DNA from: Diprion similis
Taxonomy: Eukaryota > Arthropoda > Insecta > Hymenoptera > Diprionidae
NCBI RefSeq assembly: GCF_021155765.1
Contig: NC_060112.1
Location: forward strand, 25,262,001 to 25,326,000
Reading direction: 5' to 3'
Length of the DNA stretch: 64,000 nucleotides
Shown here: positions 50,041 through 63,731 of the stretch, in pieces
Numbering within the stretch: the first letter of the stretch is position 1
Layout of the letters: each line of letters begins with the position of its first letter
Translations under genes and position numbers: made by a program
The notes under the pieces: generated by a model
The model's database searches: none
The model's input: only the letters and a program-made list of their open reading frames with translations
What the model was told of the DNA's origin: nothing

Positions 50041-52614
50041 GCCGGAGGGGTGCACCAGTATAGATCGCTATCCACCACCTCTGGGCCTCCTCCGGGAGCG
50101 CAGGGACGTTGGGCGGAGGTGCGGAGGGCGGCTTCGGCAAGATGGCTTTATTACCCTCGGAGAGGACCCGGCTATAATGCCAGCGTCGCTGGTGTTCTTC
50201 ACCAACTCCCGCAGCTTCGGAATGGACTCTGGTTGCTTGGACCGCGAACCCTTCGACGGCTTTGGAATGCTGTGATTGGAACCCAAAGCCTCAGAGACTC
50301 GGACCTGAACCATGCATGCTCTGCTCTTCATGGCTCCTCGTCATCCGAGCGTGATTACGCCTGTTATTGCGGAAGCGAAGTTTGCAACCACGACGCGGCG
50401 TTACAACTTTAATAACTCCTCCACATCCCATCCTCTCTCTTGACTCCGCGGAGCTCGCTTCCTCCCGCGTTGTGATTCGCGAGGAAGAGGGTAGGAACGC
50501 GACGGTAACTTGGTACCAACTTGGGCACAACACCGGAGATGGAAACCCAGACGTAATTTCCGTTTCGCGGAGACGCGAAGAGGCTCTTCTCTCCCTCTTT
50601 TCTCTCTCCGCTTGCGTTAGTCGAACCAAAAGACGATCGCTCACGGAACCAGATACCGGAGGAGCTTCAGATTTCTATCCAACCATTGCACCAGAGTTAC
50701 CGATCCTCGTCTTGATTCCTTCCAGGCAATTATCACACCGAGGCGGAGTCTCACTTCCGGGGATAGATCGGTGAGCTGTCGAGCTAGCCTTGAGCTCTTT
50801 GGACATTTTTCACCCTCTTTCTCGAACCCGGTCATGAGCCGCAGTCACTTTCCGGCTGTGCCTAATGTATATTATAATGTTACAAACGTGCCGAAGGTAT
50901 TTTTCGCCGGTAAACCACCGATGATATCGTCAGCTGGTGGGGTCGTTGGGCGTGCACGATTCTTCGATACGTCTCGACGTGTATGTATATGTATATATGT
51001 GCCGGGTATCCTGTACGGTGCCTTAAGGCGATGCGAGAGCAGCCTCGGCCAACTTAGCATCATGAATAATAAGCGAAATATAAACAATATATATATATAG
51101 ATACGTATGACCGGAGCGTGGATCAACCTCATACCGTACGTGTATTTAGTGTAGGTATGTATATATACGTTTCTTATCTACCCTCGGGTTTTTCTATCCT
51201 CGATCATATCCTCGAGGCGGGAGGGATTTTCTAGCCGACATTTTGGACCACGCAGCTCCATTCCTCGAACGATCTAATCAACATTTCTATTGCCCCATCA
51301 TCAACCCCGCTAATGTCAAACAATCTTTCACCTTAACGGTCTTGTGCAATTTATCCAACAGCTTTCGTTCGAACTATACCAACTCGTATCCAATTGTTCA
51401 TCGCATTCGTTTGTAGTGCATAAAAATATGTACATACATAACCTCATGTATTATACAATCAAAAACTTTATTCGCTTTTTTCCGCGATGCAGATGCCGAG
51501 GAGATTCTATCGCCGAGAAGGCGGTGCAAAAGCGATTTGCTGGGCTTGTTAGGTGCTTTGAAACGACGTTTTGCTCTATTCATTCCACTACTGTCGATCG
51601 ACGGGTAAACTCGCAAGGCGAATCCTGCAGCGAATTCACCTCACGACTCCTGTACTTAGTTAGTTGGATTGTCGTCTTGAGGACGAAGCGATTGCGTGAA
51701 TTTAATCACAAGATTACTTCGAATTTTCGGTACGACAAAACTTTTCATGGAAATGTAAGAATCTACAGGAAAAATGAATATTCGTCCAAGCATCACGTAC
51801 GTATATACCTAATGCGTAATGAGCATTTGTAGAGGACGACGCGTGTAGGTTGAATTATGAAAGGGTACCTAGTTAAATTTAAAGTGAGTTAATCTCAAAA
51901 CTACGTCGGATGGGCGCGTGCCGCAGCGAAGCTGTGTAATGGGGGGTTAGAGAAATGATGGATGGATCTGTACACAACCACGAACCGAGTTGCATACAGG
52001 CGTACAAATAAATTTTTCCTACCGACCCGGCGTCACCCTTTTATCCAGGGGAGACGAGGAACGCGAGTACGAAGGCCGGTATCGAAGGGCGGAAGGGTTG
52101 TTTTAAAGTGTTAAAACTGGCCAAACGGTGGGCGGAGCAGAGCAGCGTCGATCCATTGTGAAACTTTTTTTAAAATCCTGGTTGCTGCAAATTGACTGCG
52201 ATTGTAAGCGGTTCAATTTTCTCGTGAGAAAATTTCGCCGATGAAATCGTGTCCACATTACACCGTCAACGTCGAAATAAAATGGTCAACGAACACACCC
52301 CCGGAAGGGTGAAAATGTCCTGAATACTTCTGGGTCAGGTACTAAAATTTTACGATCAATCCTAGCGATATTACGATATTTCGATTCGATCATTCTACTT
52401 CTGTGAACAAGTAGAACCAAGAGTAGGTAATGTGCTATGACCATACTAAACGAACATCACGAAGTGTCTACTTGTTAAACGCAGTTCAAGTATGTCAGCC
52501 GTAAAAGTTTCGTGTGGAAGTCCCTCGTCACTGAATCATGGCGTTGAGGGTGTGTCACGTACTTTGAAAACGTTAAAAAGATTCTCATGGGTATCGTTGT
52601 ACGGATGCGGATGA

Positions 52615-52686
52615 CTGCGCAGGGCTGCGCAGTTGTCAACGGTGTTTTCCGCCGATTGTCACTTCGACATTCACCATTGAAATGGT
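52615..52686 (+). promoter_or_regulatory. Possible first exon: ATG directly followed by a splice donor
   Basis: Two direct copies of CTGCGCAG at 52615-52632 are followed by a pyrimidine-containing GC-rich leader, then ATG at 52682-52684 immediately before GTAAGC. Such an arrangement is seen in some housekeeping genes whose first intron follows the start codon. No matching downstream coding exon could be recognised in the rest of the window, so this is tentative. Confidence 0.2.
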
Positions 52687-55682
52687 AAGCAGAAAGGGCG
52701 TCGCGACGCCGTGCATACGTCCGTGCCCCATCACGCCCATACGCCTAGCCTACTGTAAGATCCATCGTTCTGCAGTGTGACGAGAACTAAAAAGAAAAAA
52801 AAAAAAAAAAACGACAAGTGAATTGGTATTACAAATTTTTCTATAACTAATTAATAAGGTCTAAATGTGTATAAGATTCTTGCACTTCTGCTATTCGTGC
52901 AATTTCAAAGAGTCCGGAACACCGGATGGTTGACTGATCGCCTCGGCGGATTCCATCCGACAGAAGGGGTTCGCCTGACAGAGGAATAAATGGCGGCTAA
53001 ACAGGATTAAGAAAGTTTTCTCTCGCTGTGATCCCGTTCGCAATTCACATTTTCATTCTTCACCGGCATCGCCTGCGTAATCGTTATAAGGCAATCCGGG
53101 GATTTGACTGCTCTATCGGTCCGCGCGCCCCTTCCAGTCTGGATTCTGCCCGACTGTAAGGGGAGGGTGGAGAATTTCACACGCAGACCCCTTCGGAAGT
53201 TTAAAACCCCGAAAGGGTTGCGAAGCGACGGGTTAAGTTACTTATTTATTAACCCATCAATTTGTTAGCGCCTTTGTGTCACTTTGCATAGTGCGGATGT
53301 TGTCTCAATCACGCGGCGATAACGATCGGCCAAATTATAGGTATATATATATATATGCATTACACGTCTGGCCATGACAACTTTCCAAGCCATTCACCGT
53401 TTACGCATATATTTATATAATTTTCTGCAAAATTCCTCTGTAATATTATGCATATAGACGCATGGAAATGCGACGAGTTCGTTGACTCGGGCGAATGGAA
53501 AGGGTCTCTGTAGCATTTAGCAAGCAGCTGGGAGTAGGCTTGGAAGTTCATTATCTGTTTAATGGAGTGAAAGTTGTCACGTTAGGTGTCCATTTCCCAT
53601 GTCGACCGCAGCCCGATGTTACATTCAAGCATACAATACTCGACTCATCATCATCCTCGTCGTAGGGATGTGGCGAACCGGTAACCTCTGACCTATGTAG
53701 GCATTAAACCACCGCAGTGCGGGTGTCAAGCCGAGTGTAAGATAGACAAAGTTGGGACACGCGTTGATCGTTCCTAGTCCGCTCAGCTTCTGCATATCCC
53801 GGAAGTACGATGTACATATACCGGTTTGTAAAATGTTCAGCAACGACGAGAGGACGCAGCTTCGTGTTTCGAGTCCAAGGAAAGCTCTTCGGCCCGGGGT
53901 GTGTCGCTGAATAAATTTTGCGGCTGGTAGGTTGGCAGGCCTGTATGTGCGTGCGTAAGTGCGCATTCACAGTCTTTTGAGTCGCACTGTAAAAAGAAGC
54001 CGGTCTACGATTGCTTCAGCCTTTCATAAGTAGGTACCTACGCATCAAGTAAATGGTACTTCAGTCCTTCAGAGCTTGTGGTCCAGTGCCTTCGTAGGTA
54101 TAGGTATGTACTGTGGAAAATTGGCACTGGAGTTTTTCTCAAGCATCGCCTTTTCATTCGACACAAGCCTTCGACGTACACGCTTTTGAAATGCGTGCCT
54201 ACCTTTCACTCAGGCAGGACCAAACCATTATGATTGAAATTTTTAAACCCAATGAAATGAGTCTTTTTAAAATACCCCGATGCATCACTACGAAGCACTT
54301 GCTTAGTGATTAATGAGACATTGTCATAAAATTTGGTTCACCCTTTTGTGTCGAAAGAAAATTAAACTCGAAAAGTGGGCGGAATTAACGACGGACGAAT
54401 ACATTTAGATCAGGTTTTAAAGTTACGAGAACTCGCCTCTTCTCTTTATAATTCGAGGCTATGTGATAAGGGAAATTTTAAACATATCGGACAAATTAGA
54501 TTCCGATGCTCAGCAATCAACTGCAGCTAAAGGCAGGTGAGTCACGCGCCGCTTGCATACCAAGTGACTGACTGACTAAACAGACCAGTCATAGCCGACT
54601 TTACCTGTCTTTTTACCGATCGAGCATCCGATCCAACAACTTTCAACATTAACGGATTACGCACTATACCACTTTAATCGACACGTTGAATAGGCAGGAA
54701 ACAGATCGTTTGTTTTTCTCTAATTCTCTCTCTCTCTGACTCGTTACAATTCAGGATTAATTGCAGTATTTACATTTAAAATATATACATATAGAGAAAA
54801 AATTAACAAAACAAAACCATGTCAAAAGTCACGAACATAGCGTGAAGTCGAGAAATATTTTCGGCAAATTGATGCACCGAATGAATGCAGACGCGCGGTT
54901 GACTCCAGGGTTGACTGCACGCTGTTATTTAATCCCTAATCCGGTACTCGAGGGTGTCTCAGTTACCGATACCCTGTCCCACGCCCCAGCATCCTCTATT
55001 ACGTTACCCGCAGTGATCCCGAGCACAAAATGCCCTTCAAGTTGTTCACTGCTGCTTGGGGGGTCTTCTTTTACGCTTCGAAAAATGCCAACGAATTTGA
55101 CGGTTTTGGAATTCAAGCTGTGAGGTTCAATCTTTCGTTTCTACTTATCCCAGTTTTCGCTCCTTACATATACGCTTCCATGGTTTGGGTCAATTTTTTT
55201 GGGCCTTAACTCGTACGAATATGGAAGCAAGAGACGAAGGAAGCGTTCCGTTCGGTTTACCAACGCGAAGCTGGCTACATAACGCGTGTAGATCGTAATA
55301 CGTGGAATTAACGGACAGTTACACCTGCATAGAAGAGTAAGAAGTGTGACGGCCCGGGGCAAAAATGAACTTAAATAACAGCCTGGGTCGTGCTCCTGGG
55401 TTATTATTACCACCTGAGTTGTGTGATTCACGAATGACACGTGGCGAGATTTATGCCAGTGCCCCCTATGTGATTAGCTTTCTTAACGGAGAGAAGTCAT
55501 TTGCATATATAGGTACGAGAGGTACGTAGGTGCATACGTGCGGCATGTATCGTCGATGAGCCACAACGATGCAACTCATTTCGATTTCTGATATTTCAAC
55601 CAGTGCTCTCTTATTTTCTCCATACACTCGTTGACCTCCGTAAAACAAGGTTTTCTTTTAAGGGACATTTGTCGGTAATTTC

Positions 55683-55731
55683 TTACCGACATTACCCGTA
55701 TACATTACCGGCATGCGCGTAATGTCGGTAA
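55683..55731. repeat. Short perfect inverted repeat
   Basis: TTACCGACATTAC at 55683-55695 and its exact inverse complement at 55719-55731 flank a 23-base loop. A further partial copy, GTCGGTAA, lies at 55671-55678. It could form a hairpin or be the end of a decayed element. No gene is nearby. Confidence 0.75.
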
Positions 55732-58515
55732 CAAAATATGTCGCCAAAATGAGATTTCGGTGTTCTTCGTAATCGAAACCTAGATCAGCTGCCATTTCGT
55801 CACTTCACTATCAAATCTCATGAGACTTGGCTCAAAACGTGTGTTTCATCATCGCCGAGTGGCATCATACCGGATAGTACGATCCCCTCAGTGCAACTGT
55901 GAAAATTTGGCCAATTTCCGTGGGTGGTAATCAATCTGTAAAATTTTTTTCAAAATGTCGAAAAAGTAAAAAGACGCTCCACTTTTTGCCAAAACAAGGC
56001 ATCAACTGCCCAAGTTTCACTCTGATCGTTTGAGCGGTATAGGAGTTTTGCATCCCCGCGTTTTCGAGGTGTACAACGGGTCTTTAAAAGCACCTTAATT
56101 CGAGTCTGAATTTCCATTTCTCTAGCTTGGAATATTTCCGTAACGACGCCAAGTCCCGTACGTGTTCAGTTCAGGGAATGGTGACAAGCACGGTGATGGA
56201 TACGGCCTCGAAAAAAGGTTGTGAGGCGAAAAAAAAGGCAAACCTTCATTGTCCGATTGGTATCAACCCGTGGAAGTCAGACCTACGTAACGTGTATCGG
56301 TTACGCCGTCAAACGTATTCCTCGAGAAGCAGTGCTAGTGACAGATGAACACAAGATAGATATTATTCCTGTAGGTTGTGTACCTACTGCATACCTACAT
56401 CGGCGAGGCTGAAAGTGTGGAAGGGATCGAATTCTCGGTGTAGTGACTTTGGTCTTTTCACATCGAAATTTCTTCAAGCGCAGCAGCCTTCGATTACAAG
56501 AAACAAGAAATCTACCATCGGAAGTTGAAGATGATGACACGATTTGTAGCAGTATAGCCATTGCTAATCTTTCGATCCCGTCGAGCGTTCGCCGGCGTTA
56601 TAAATCACTCGGCAAACCATCCCTGACTAAGTCGACTTTATGTAACCAAACTGCACAGCCCGGAGGGTGCGGAGAGATCGCGACGCAAGCATGCTGCAGG
56701 GGTCGCGGTGGTTACCGGTGTGAAATGTTCCCATGGGGGGTCCCCCCGATGCACTAGTTCAGAACGGCCCGACCGTATATCGCTTTGGCGGTCGAGGGTC
56801 GACTCGCTTTCCAAACGAACAATATGCTCCACGTCTTGTGCGCTCTCGCCGCTGGACCCAATCGCGAGGGACGAAAGATGGAAGCTTTCGACTCACTCTG
56901 GAGCATCAGGGTTGTAATTAGTAATTAGTAACGATGAAGGAAAGTGGGCTCAAGCATTTTGCATCCACACGTCAGTGACTTTATAATGTCAGGTTCACTC
57001 AATAGCTTGACGTAATTTCTGTTGAAGCGAATGGAAATTGAAGATGGTCTTGGATTCCGAAGAGCAGAGTGGAACCTTGTATAGCGAGTTGTATAAATAT
57101 ATTAACATGTATATTGGTTATTGGCTGTTGCTCTGCCAAAGGAAACACCTATGCACGTCGGTGTCTCTATTAATTAGAGGTTCGGCTTGAGAGAGTGCAG
57201 CGTTGTGACTCGAGGCAAGCCGTGTGCACTGCATCCTCGGGAGATGAAGATACGCGTAGGGGGCGGACTCGTTCGACTATAAATCCCAACGCTAGGGAGA
57301 CCAGGGCGGCCTAGAGGGAAGAGGGAAGCTTCGGCGTAAGATGTTGCACCTTGAGGTGCACCGTTACCCTACCTCCTGCATCCTTTCATCCTGCCTCCAG
57401 GGTATCTATCCTGTACCATGCAGCAGCATTGATCCGCACCTCGCGATGATGAAGGTAGAATAAGGTACACCCGTAGATACCAATGCAGGCGGAAAGGCGG
57501 GGCGAGTTGACGACCTCCAGCTGAAAATTCTTCGCTCCTCTCTTCGAGGAGGCCAGGAATGTTCTCTTGCTCTGAAATTACCCTGTGATCTGATTCCACC
57601 GATTGGGGCTAGTTAGACCCCCGCGTCGCGTCACCGCCCGGGCCCCATCCCCGGGGTGATACAATAACAGATTCATAGTAGGTATCGGTCGATTTAGGGT
57701 TTAGCGCCCCTTTCACTGCTCCCACAGAGATCAGCACGTGCCGCGTGTGCCAGCCCAGGCACCACGTCGACGTGCGGTTCGGGGCTGCTGCTGCTGCTGC
57801 TGTTGCTTGGTGCTTGGTGCTTCCAACCCTCCGACTAGCAGGAGCGACTACGACTAACTTTGGCGACGGCGAATTGTTGTCAGGGGTGGCGCTAAGTCAC
57901 CAAACGTCAACAGGACTGCTTCTGGACTTTTGGTCGAGTATTTGTTCAGGACTTTGACACTCGTGCTACTTTGTTGCCTCTGCTTTTACAGGATCATGTT
58001 TAATTTTTTAACACCTTTGGCTGTTTACTTGTCTATTATAGTACCAATTATTCGGAGAATATAAACGTGGATTTCCTATATTCTGAATATCTAGTTAGAC
58101 TGTACACAGTTTCTTTTTATGTGGATAGATTATCACTGCGTCGACGTGTTGAAAATGTATCCTATCACATTACTTATCATTAGGTAAAAACAATGCGAAT
58201 TTTATATTGTAAATAATTGGAATGAGGGACTTAAAATGATTTTCCATATTCCAGGAGATAGTTTTTCCCACAAACGTGCGACTTTCCCGGCTCAGACAAA
58301 GTTTGACATCGGTGCCAGCTAATCCTGTGACTTAACAGTTAACTCACGGGTTCCCATATCAGGCATGCAAAGCTTGATGTATCGAGGCATTATGACTGGG
58401 CTAGCTTTTCGCAAGGGGGCCAACAGACCGCCTTCTTCGACCCTCGGTACATGGCACGTAAAGTCACCCTAATGGCCGGATTATTTTTTGATCGCTTTTG
58501 CAACGCCTGCCTGAA

Positions 58516-58545
58516 CTCTCTCTCTCTCTCTCTCTCTCCCTCTCT
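58516..58545. repeat. CT dinucleotide repeat
   Basis: About 15 CT units with one CCC interruption; intergenic. Confidence 0.9.
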
Positions 58546-59683
58546 ATCGGAATATTTATTCATGAATAAGGTTCGTATTAATTATCATTCAGTTGCTCGC
58601 CGGTGTCTGTAAAAATGTCCCAGAAGAGAGATGCGCAATTAAATTGCGCAATTCGTGATGGTGAAATCTTGGACTTCGAGCCCGTATATACCGAGAGGAT
58701 TCCGAGTCAGCTGGTTATGGATTTTCGGAATCGTTGACCTTAGCTTCAGCCGGGCACCAATATCCTGAGTATCGTTATCTTCGGCTGAGCGATCTACGGA
58801 ACGAGGAGGACCTGCCTTTCCCAATCTCGTGACGAATCTCGAACTTCTCCTCAGCGCGCAACTCTCGCTGGACTAGTCGCGGGTTTGCCTCGGTTAGCTT
58901 TTGAAACAGAGTTTCGTCCTATACATAATACCTATACAGTGTATCTTCGATGGGCGTTGAACCAAAACGGAATCATATCGATAGATAGAGGATCGGGTTG
59001 CAGCGAACCTTTCAATCATGCGACACCCATCGAGTGTCCCTTGAGCTCCCATTATTTCAAACAAATGGGGCTGGTATGGTTATTTTAAATGGGACGAGAG
59101 GCTACGAATGCACGCTTCAAGATCGATCGTATCAGTGATGCATGGGAAGTGACCGATACATAGATACACACCTACCTGGCATACCTGCATACGCACCAAG
59201 CTCGTGATCGTGGAGCATACTTAACAGTCGCAGCTTATCGACTTCCATTAAGCACGCATCTGAGATCAGAATGGTTCGTTACTCAATGTTGCGAACTCTT
59301 GGATAAAGCATCTAGAATATGGAGAACTCCCAGATGATCGCCAATGATGTTCCAACGACGGTTGATACCTACTTCAGTAATCATACGAGCATCTAATCTA
59401 ATCAACAAGTCAAACTACCCGAAGCAAGGATGAATTTGCCGAAGGAGGGAGAAGGATTATCGGGTGACCGGTGTCTCCGGTACCTACCTATACATCGAGC
59501 AACGCCTGGCTACCGCACGCACCTTTTAATTTATTTATTGGACGATTTGAATAGTTATCTTGAACATGCCGTGGTGCGGAGCAGCTGACCGTTTCTGTAA
59601 CTACTCCACCAGATATGCACGGTACACATAAGTTTTCTTACAGGGTGTGGCGTACGTCCGGATGCCCAATTAGTGAGCGCAGA

Positions 59684-59713
59684 AGTAGGTAGGTAGGTAG
59701 GTAGGTACCTACC
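59684..59713. repeat. GTAG tetranucleotide repeat
   Basis: Six GTAG units run into GTACCTACC, so the 3' end is the inverse complement of the repeat and can fold back on it. Confidence 0.88.
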
Positions 59714-61975
59714 CATAATATCCACCATCGTGTTGAGTTACACGTATACATATAGGTACATACCCGGGTTGTAGACCCATGTGGACATGCCGGTGGAACG
59801 CGTTTGTGGTCAGCTCCTCTGCCTATAACTATTACATTAGACGGGGTGTTCAACAGACAACAGTGTGTGTGTGTGTGGATATGTTCTCTGGGTGGTTATA
59901 GACCCGGTCGCATATATAATATCGCCGTGTTATTATATTGGCCACCGCAGTTCTTAACTAGCTCTCTTCGGAAGCGAAACATGGGACCATTTATCAAACC
60001 AAGACAGAACCACTCCAACTTTAGCTGCTGCCACCTAAGCTCTAACAGTTAACAATGTGGGAACACACTCCATACGGCTACTATCTCAAGTGTCCGCGTT
60101 ATGTGGAGGTATAGGCTGTTGCTGCCATGATGCTGTTGTCGATGCTGCTGCTGATGCTGTTGCGGCGGAACCCGCGTTCGAAATAATATTCAAACTTGAA
60201 GTGTACTGTACACCGTGGAAATTAATTAAACCCGAACGACGTCTGTTGCTGCTCTGGAATGATGCTGCTCGGTAAATTATCTTATACACTTGTAGGCAAC
60301 CGTGTAAATAACCTCACTCATACTTTTATCCGATATCGAACATTACGACGTCCGCGTCATTGAAGGGTTCACTTTACTGCCCACACAGTACCTGCGCACT
60401 GAAGAAATATGTCTTTTCAATCTGAGAGAAAGATTAAAAGGAGAACGAGAACTCTCAAAGATGTTTTTCGAACAGTCCAAGTTCTTTGTCAAAGACTTTT
60501 GATCCCTGCCACCGTCTTCTTTTGTGAGAGATATTCAATTTTGAGTTTATTTACCGTTAACAAACGTGTATTTTGGTATGGCGAAACAAATGTTTCGGTG
60601 TTATTATCAAATTTTAGTTCCGTAGCCGATCGGTAGAGCATAACCTCAATCCTGAAGCCCAGACTGCATCCTCCGCTCTGTATTTAATATTAATTTGGCT
60701 TCTGAAGACGGCAATCAATCTGTTAGGTTCGTATCCATTAGTCTACAGTCGGTTCGGTTGACAGTCGAGTTGTCGCTATGTGCTGGTTTATAAATGATTT
60801 CGTTATCTGCTGATACATAAAAGCAGCTTACAAACCGCTCAGTGCAGCCAGTTATTGATTGTTCTTGTCGAGGGGTTGCATGCCATTCCGAACTCACTCA
60901 ACCCACGGCCCTATTGATACGCTAGAACTGCATTCCGCTATCCAATTTTGTTTCCTCTGTCCAAAATATGTATGTATGTACATACATTCTACATAGATAC
61001 ACCTATACTTGCATCGTGCTTTCACCGCCATCGCAATATCATTATTACCTATAGATACCTTATGGTGTTATTACTCAGAATTTACGATATAAATTTTCAC
61101 CTTTTATGTTTTTTCTCGGTATTTTATTTATTGGTTCTTCTGATTCTTCTCTACTTAGACAAGATGAAGTGTTCTTCAATTTTGCAAAACAGTTTCGACG
61201 TTTGTGCATCAACGCAGGGAAGAGAAATTTCATAACTGCGAAGCAAAAAACTAAAGGTTTTCAGACGAGACGGGAGAAAATAATTGCGAATAAAAAATGG
61301 CCGCCTCAGGCTGAGAGGGTGACACCGCGTCGTAGTTATGGTACCTATACCACTATAACAAGCCGAGTTCTGCACCAGAGAGAGGCTCTCGTCTTGAACC
61401 ATGGAAAACAGTTGAAAGTCACGCAAGGCTATCCAGTATTCCCATTGGTGGTTCACCATCGGGCGCAAGGAACGCAACGCCCCCGCTCACGCATCCGGGA
61501 CGTCTGTCAATTTAATTTTTTTATACTCTTATATACCTCCATCCATTAATTCTCTCTCTTTCTCTCTCTCAGCTATTTTTTCGCTGATGCATTATCTTCT
61601 TCTCTTGCTTGACGGTTTTCTTCATTCCATTTCGATCGTCACATTTCTTTTACATATGGTTTTTGCATCGTCTCGCACTTGTGAATATCGACTCCTATTA
61701 GGCGTCAGGATGCAAGGAACTGGCCGAGTTTTTCCGCCAATCGAAACCACCGTAGTAGCTCATCTACCTCCACTATGCACTATTCAGACTACGTTGTGCA
61801 TGCGTGGCAGAGCGCAGCTATGGGTGCACCATAAATCCGGTGGTAATCACCGGGTGTAATCTTACAATGGCGAGAAGCAGGTTGTCCGTTGCGTGCATGT
61901 TATATATATATATGTATGTATAAGTATATATACATACAAATCCACACACAGTACATATATTCGTGCTAAAACGCG

Positions 61976-61979
<4 letters not shown>

Positions 61980-62012
<33 letters not shown>
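61980..62012. repeat. CT dinucleotide microsatellite
   Basis: About 16 uninterrupted CT units; a shorter CT run lies at about 61551-61570. Intergenic. Confidence 0.92.
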
Positions 62013-62013
<1 letters not shown>

Positions 62014-63492
62014 GAACGTCTCCCTCATCTTCTCCACTAAACTGAAATCAACTCCAGAGCAGACGTAAATTCATCACCGGTTTGACACTCGTGGAATCCA
62101 ATCGTTCGATGCTGCTGCACCGCAAGCCGTGCAGTCTCTCAATTAATTACCCGATTAACATCCCAATTATTCTGCTCCGACGCATCCACTGATACACGTT
62201 ATGCGTACCTACCTTGAGCACTTCGTGAAATTTCTTCTGCTGATTCAGGAACGGCAGAACGAACCTGCCTGTGTCAATATCTGCGCAGTAATCGAAATTT
62301 GGATTCGATATTCGAATTGTCTCTGCTCAGAATTCTAATTAATTTGTACGAGAGAAAATGATTTCTTACACTTTGATCGTGTGGACACTTACTTAGCAGT
62401 ATGAAAAACTTTTTGTAATTTTAACTGATTGTGAGTTCTTGAGATTTATTAATTTTTCAAAATCGTTTGGATTTATTTATTTTTTTCATCTCAATGGATT
62501 TGCAGCGGTAAGGATTGATCGCTTTTGGGCAAAAGGCAAATCAGTAGGAATTCTGATTTTTCAACTTATTTTTTCTTCTCGGGACTCAAGAATTCTCAAA
62601 ATTCCGAGAGATTTTTTAACCATTTAAAAAATCATAAAATTGTCGATTAAATTCAAAATAAAATCAAGCTTATTTAATACTCATCAATATTTATTATTTA
62701 TCCAGTCTGTTTCAATGAAAATTTTAATTACTTACACATTTTTCTAAAAAAAAAAACAAGCCAAGTTTTAAACTTGGAGTATCTTTGTATAAAACTGTTA
62801 ATTTGTCTTTTTATTAAAAAGTTGGTACTTTGAACATGTATCTCAGTCATACAGTCTTTTAATTGAACTAACGACAGATGTTATATCCAGTGTCTACAGT
62901 TACTCAAGAAATCAAGACCCGATTTCTCGATTTCTCGTCACATTCTTCTCCTCTCGAGTACCTAAGACCAGATTTCCGGAGAATTCTCGCTTCGAGTAGT
63001 CTCGACCAGAAACTCCACAGTGAAATGAGCTTCCGGTCTGATGAGATGTTCGTCACGAGTCAGAGCCGGAAAAATGCCAATTCAATCTTTCTTTAGGTCT
63101 ATAATTTAAGGGTGGTTAAAACGAGGGTTAATATCGGTGTCAGCTACCGCTGCTGTCGCAGCAGCACCTCGTGTGGTCTCCCAGGGGGGCCTTCTAGTCG
63201 CGAAGCGGAGGCCGGAGGTTACCTATAATGATAACAATATAAGCTGGAGAGAGAAGTTAGAAGAGCTCTAGAGAGAAGTGCGCATTGTTCGACACGCGCG
63301 GACCCTACAGATCTGCCTCCCCGTTCCGCCCCTGCATTCGAGCCTCGAGAGTTCGCCACATATGTTTCGAATCAGTTGAGCAAGAGAAAAGAATTTAAAG
63401 AGAATAACAGAGAGACAGAAGAAGGAAAAGGGGGAGAAAAAAAGGAACGAAATTGAGGAGAACGAGGGCCCATCGGTTCAACCAAAAATACA

Positions 63493-63725
63493 TTTTTACG
63501 GCATGGGCATTAATGAAAAGTCCACTTCTTGTGGAAGTTTTCGTTCCGTAAAGTGACGCTTTATACGGCAGCGAACAAAGTTGCGGAATAAAGTCTTTAT
63601 TCCGTAGTCTTGATGCGCAATTCGAAGTGCGCATCCCAAACTGCCGAATAAAGTAGCTTCGTCGAACAGATCGCGACATAACCTCACTCTTCGTTTTGCT
63701 TTTCAATGCCCATATCGTAAAAAAT
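63493..63725. mobile_element. Small fold-back element (MITE-like), about 230 bp
   Basis: The ends are imperfect inverted repeats: TTTTTACGGCATGGGCATTA with GAAAAG on the left matches the inverse complement of CTTTTCAATGCCCATATCGT plus AAAAA on the right. Nested internal palindromes occur, such as GCGGAATAAAGTCTTTATTCCG and the pair CTTTATACGGCAG / CTGCCGAATAAAG. There is no coding frame. A target duplication is not clear, so the exact ends and superfamily are uncertain. Confidence 0.65.
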
Positions 63726-63731
63726 ATTGTA

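Larger units (their letters stand above)
49394..55682. other. Intergenic region with GC-rich patches
   Basis: No supported gene in about 6.3 kb. GC- and CpG-richer blocks at about 49700-50850 and 52000-53200 contrast with AT-rich surroundings and may be regulatory or the 5' end of a gene lying further right. Longer open frames in these blocks overlap on both strands, lack domains and look like GC-driven chance frames. Many TAGGTA/TACCTA words occur, and an A run lies at 52795-52811. Confidence 0.55.
55732..63492. other. Intergenic region, no supported gene
   Basis: About 7.8 kb. Block 55740-56240 reads like a decayed dispersed repeat but has no clear ends. A GC-rich stretch at about 56550-57960 includes a TATAAAT box near 57279 and GCT repeats near 57786, possibly a promoter area without a recognised exon. 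The remainder holds CT microsatellites, GTAG repeats and AT-rich DNA. All open frames are short, without domains. Confidence 0.5.

Noticed and set aside
50020-50774. Overlapping open frames of 130-135 residues in the GC-rich block
   Set aside because: Open on both strands with no domains; explained by high GC content.
51344-51832. 162-residue open frame on the + strand
   Set aside because: It does not begin with ATG, has no domain, splice context or neighbour, and its composition matches local DNA.
53625-53966. 113-residue - strand open frame
   Set aside because: No domain, and a second frame overlaps the same bases; treated as chance.
54925-55116. 63-residue - strand open frame with protein-like composition
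   Set aside because: No recognisable family or splice partners, and an equally open frame exists on the other strand.
57745-57957. 70-residue open frame with an alanine-rich hydrophobic stretch like a signal peptide
   Set aside because: It lacks an ATG; the hydrophobic run comes from a GCT repeat.
60622-60660. GATCGGTAGAGC resembling a tRNA D-arm
   Set aside because: No acceptor stem, anticodon arm or T-loop could be paired around it.
61106-61549. 147-residue open frame
   Set aside because: No ATG-supported gene context, no domain, and an opposite-strand frame of similar length overlaps it.
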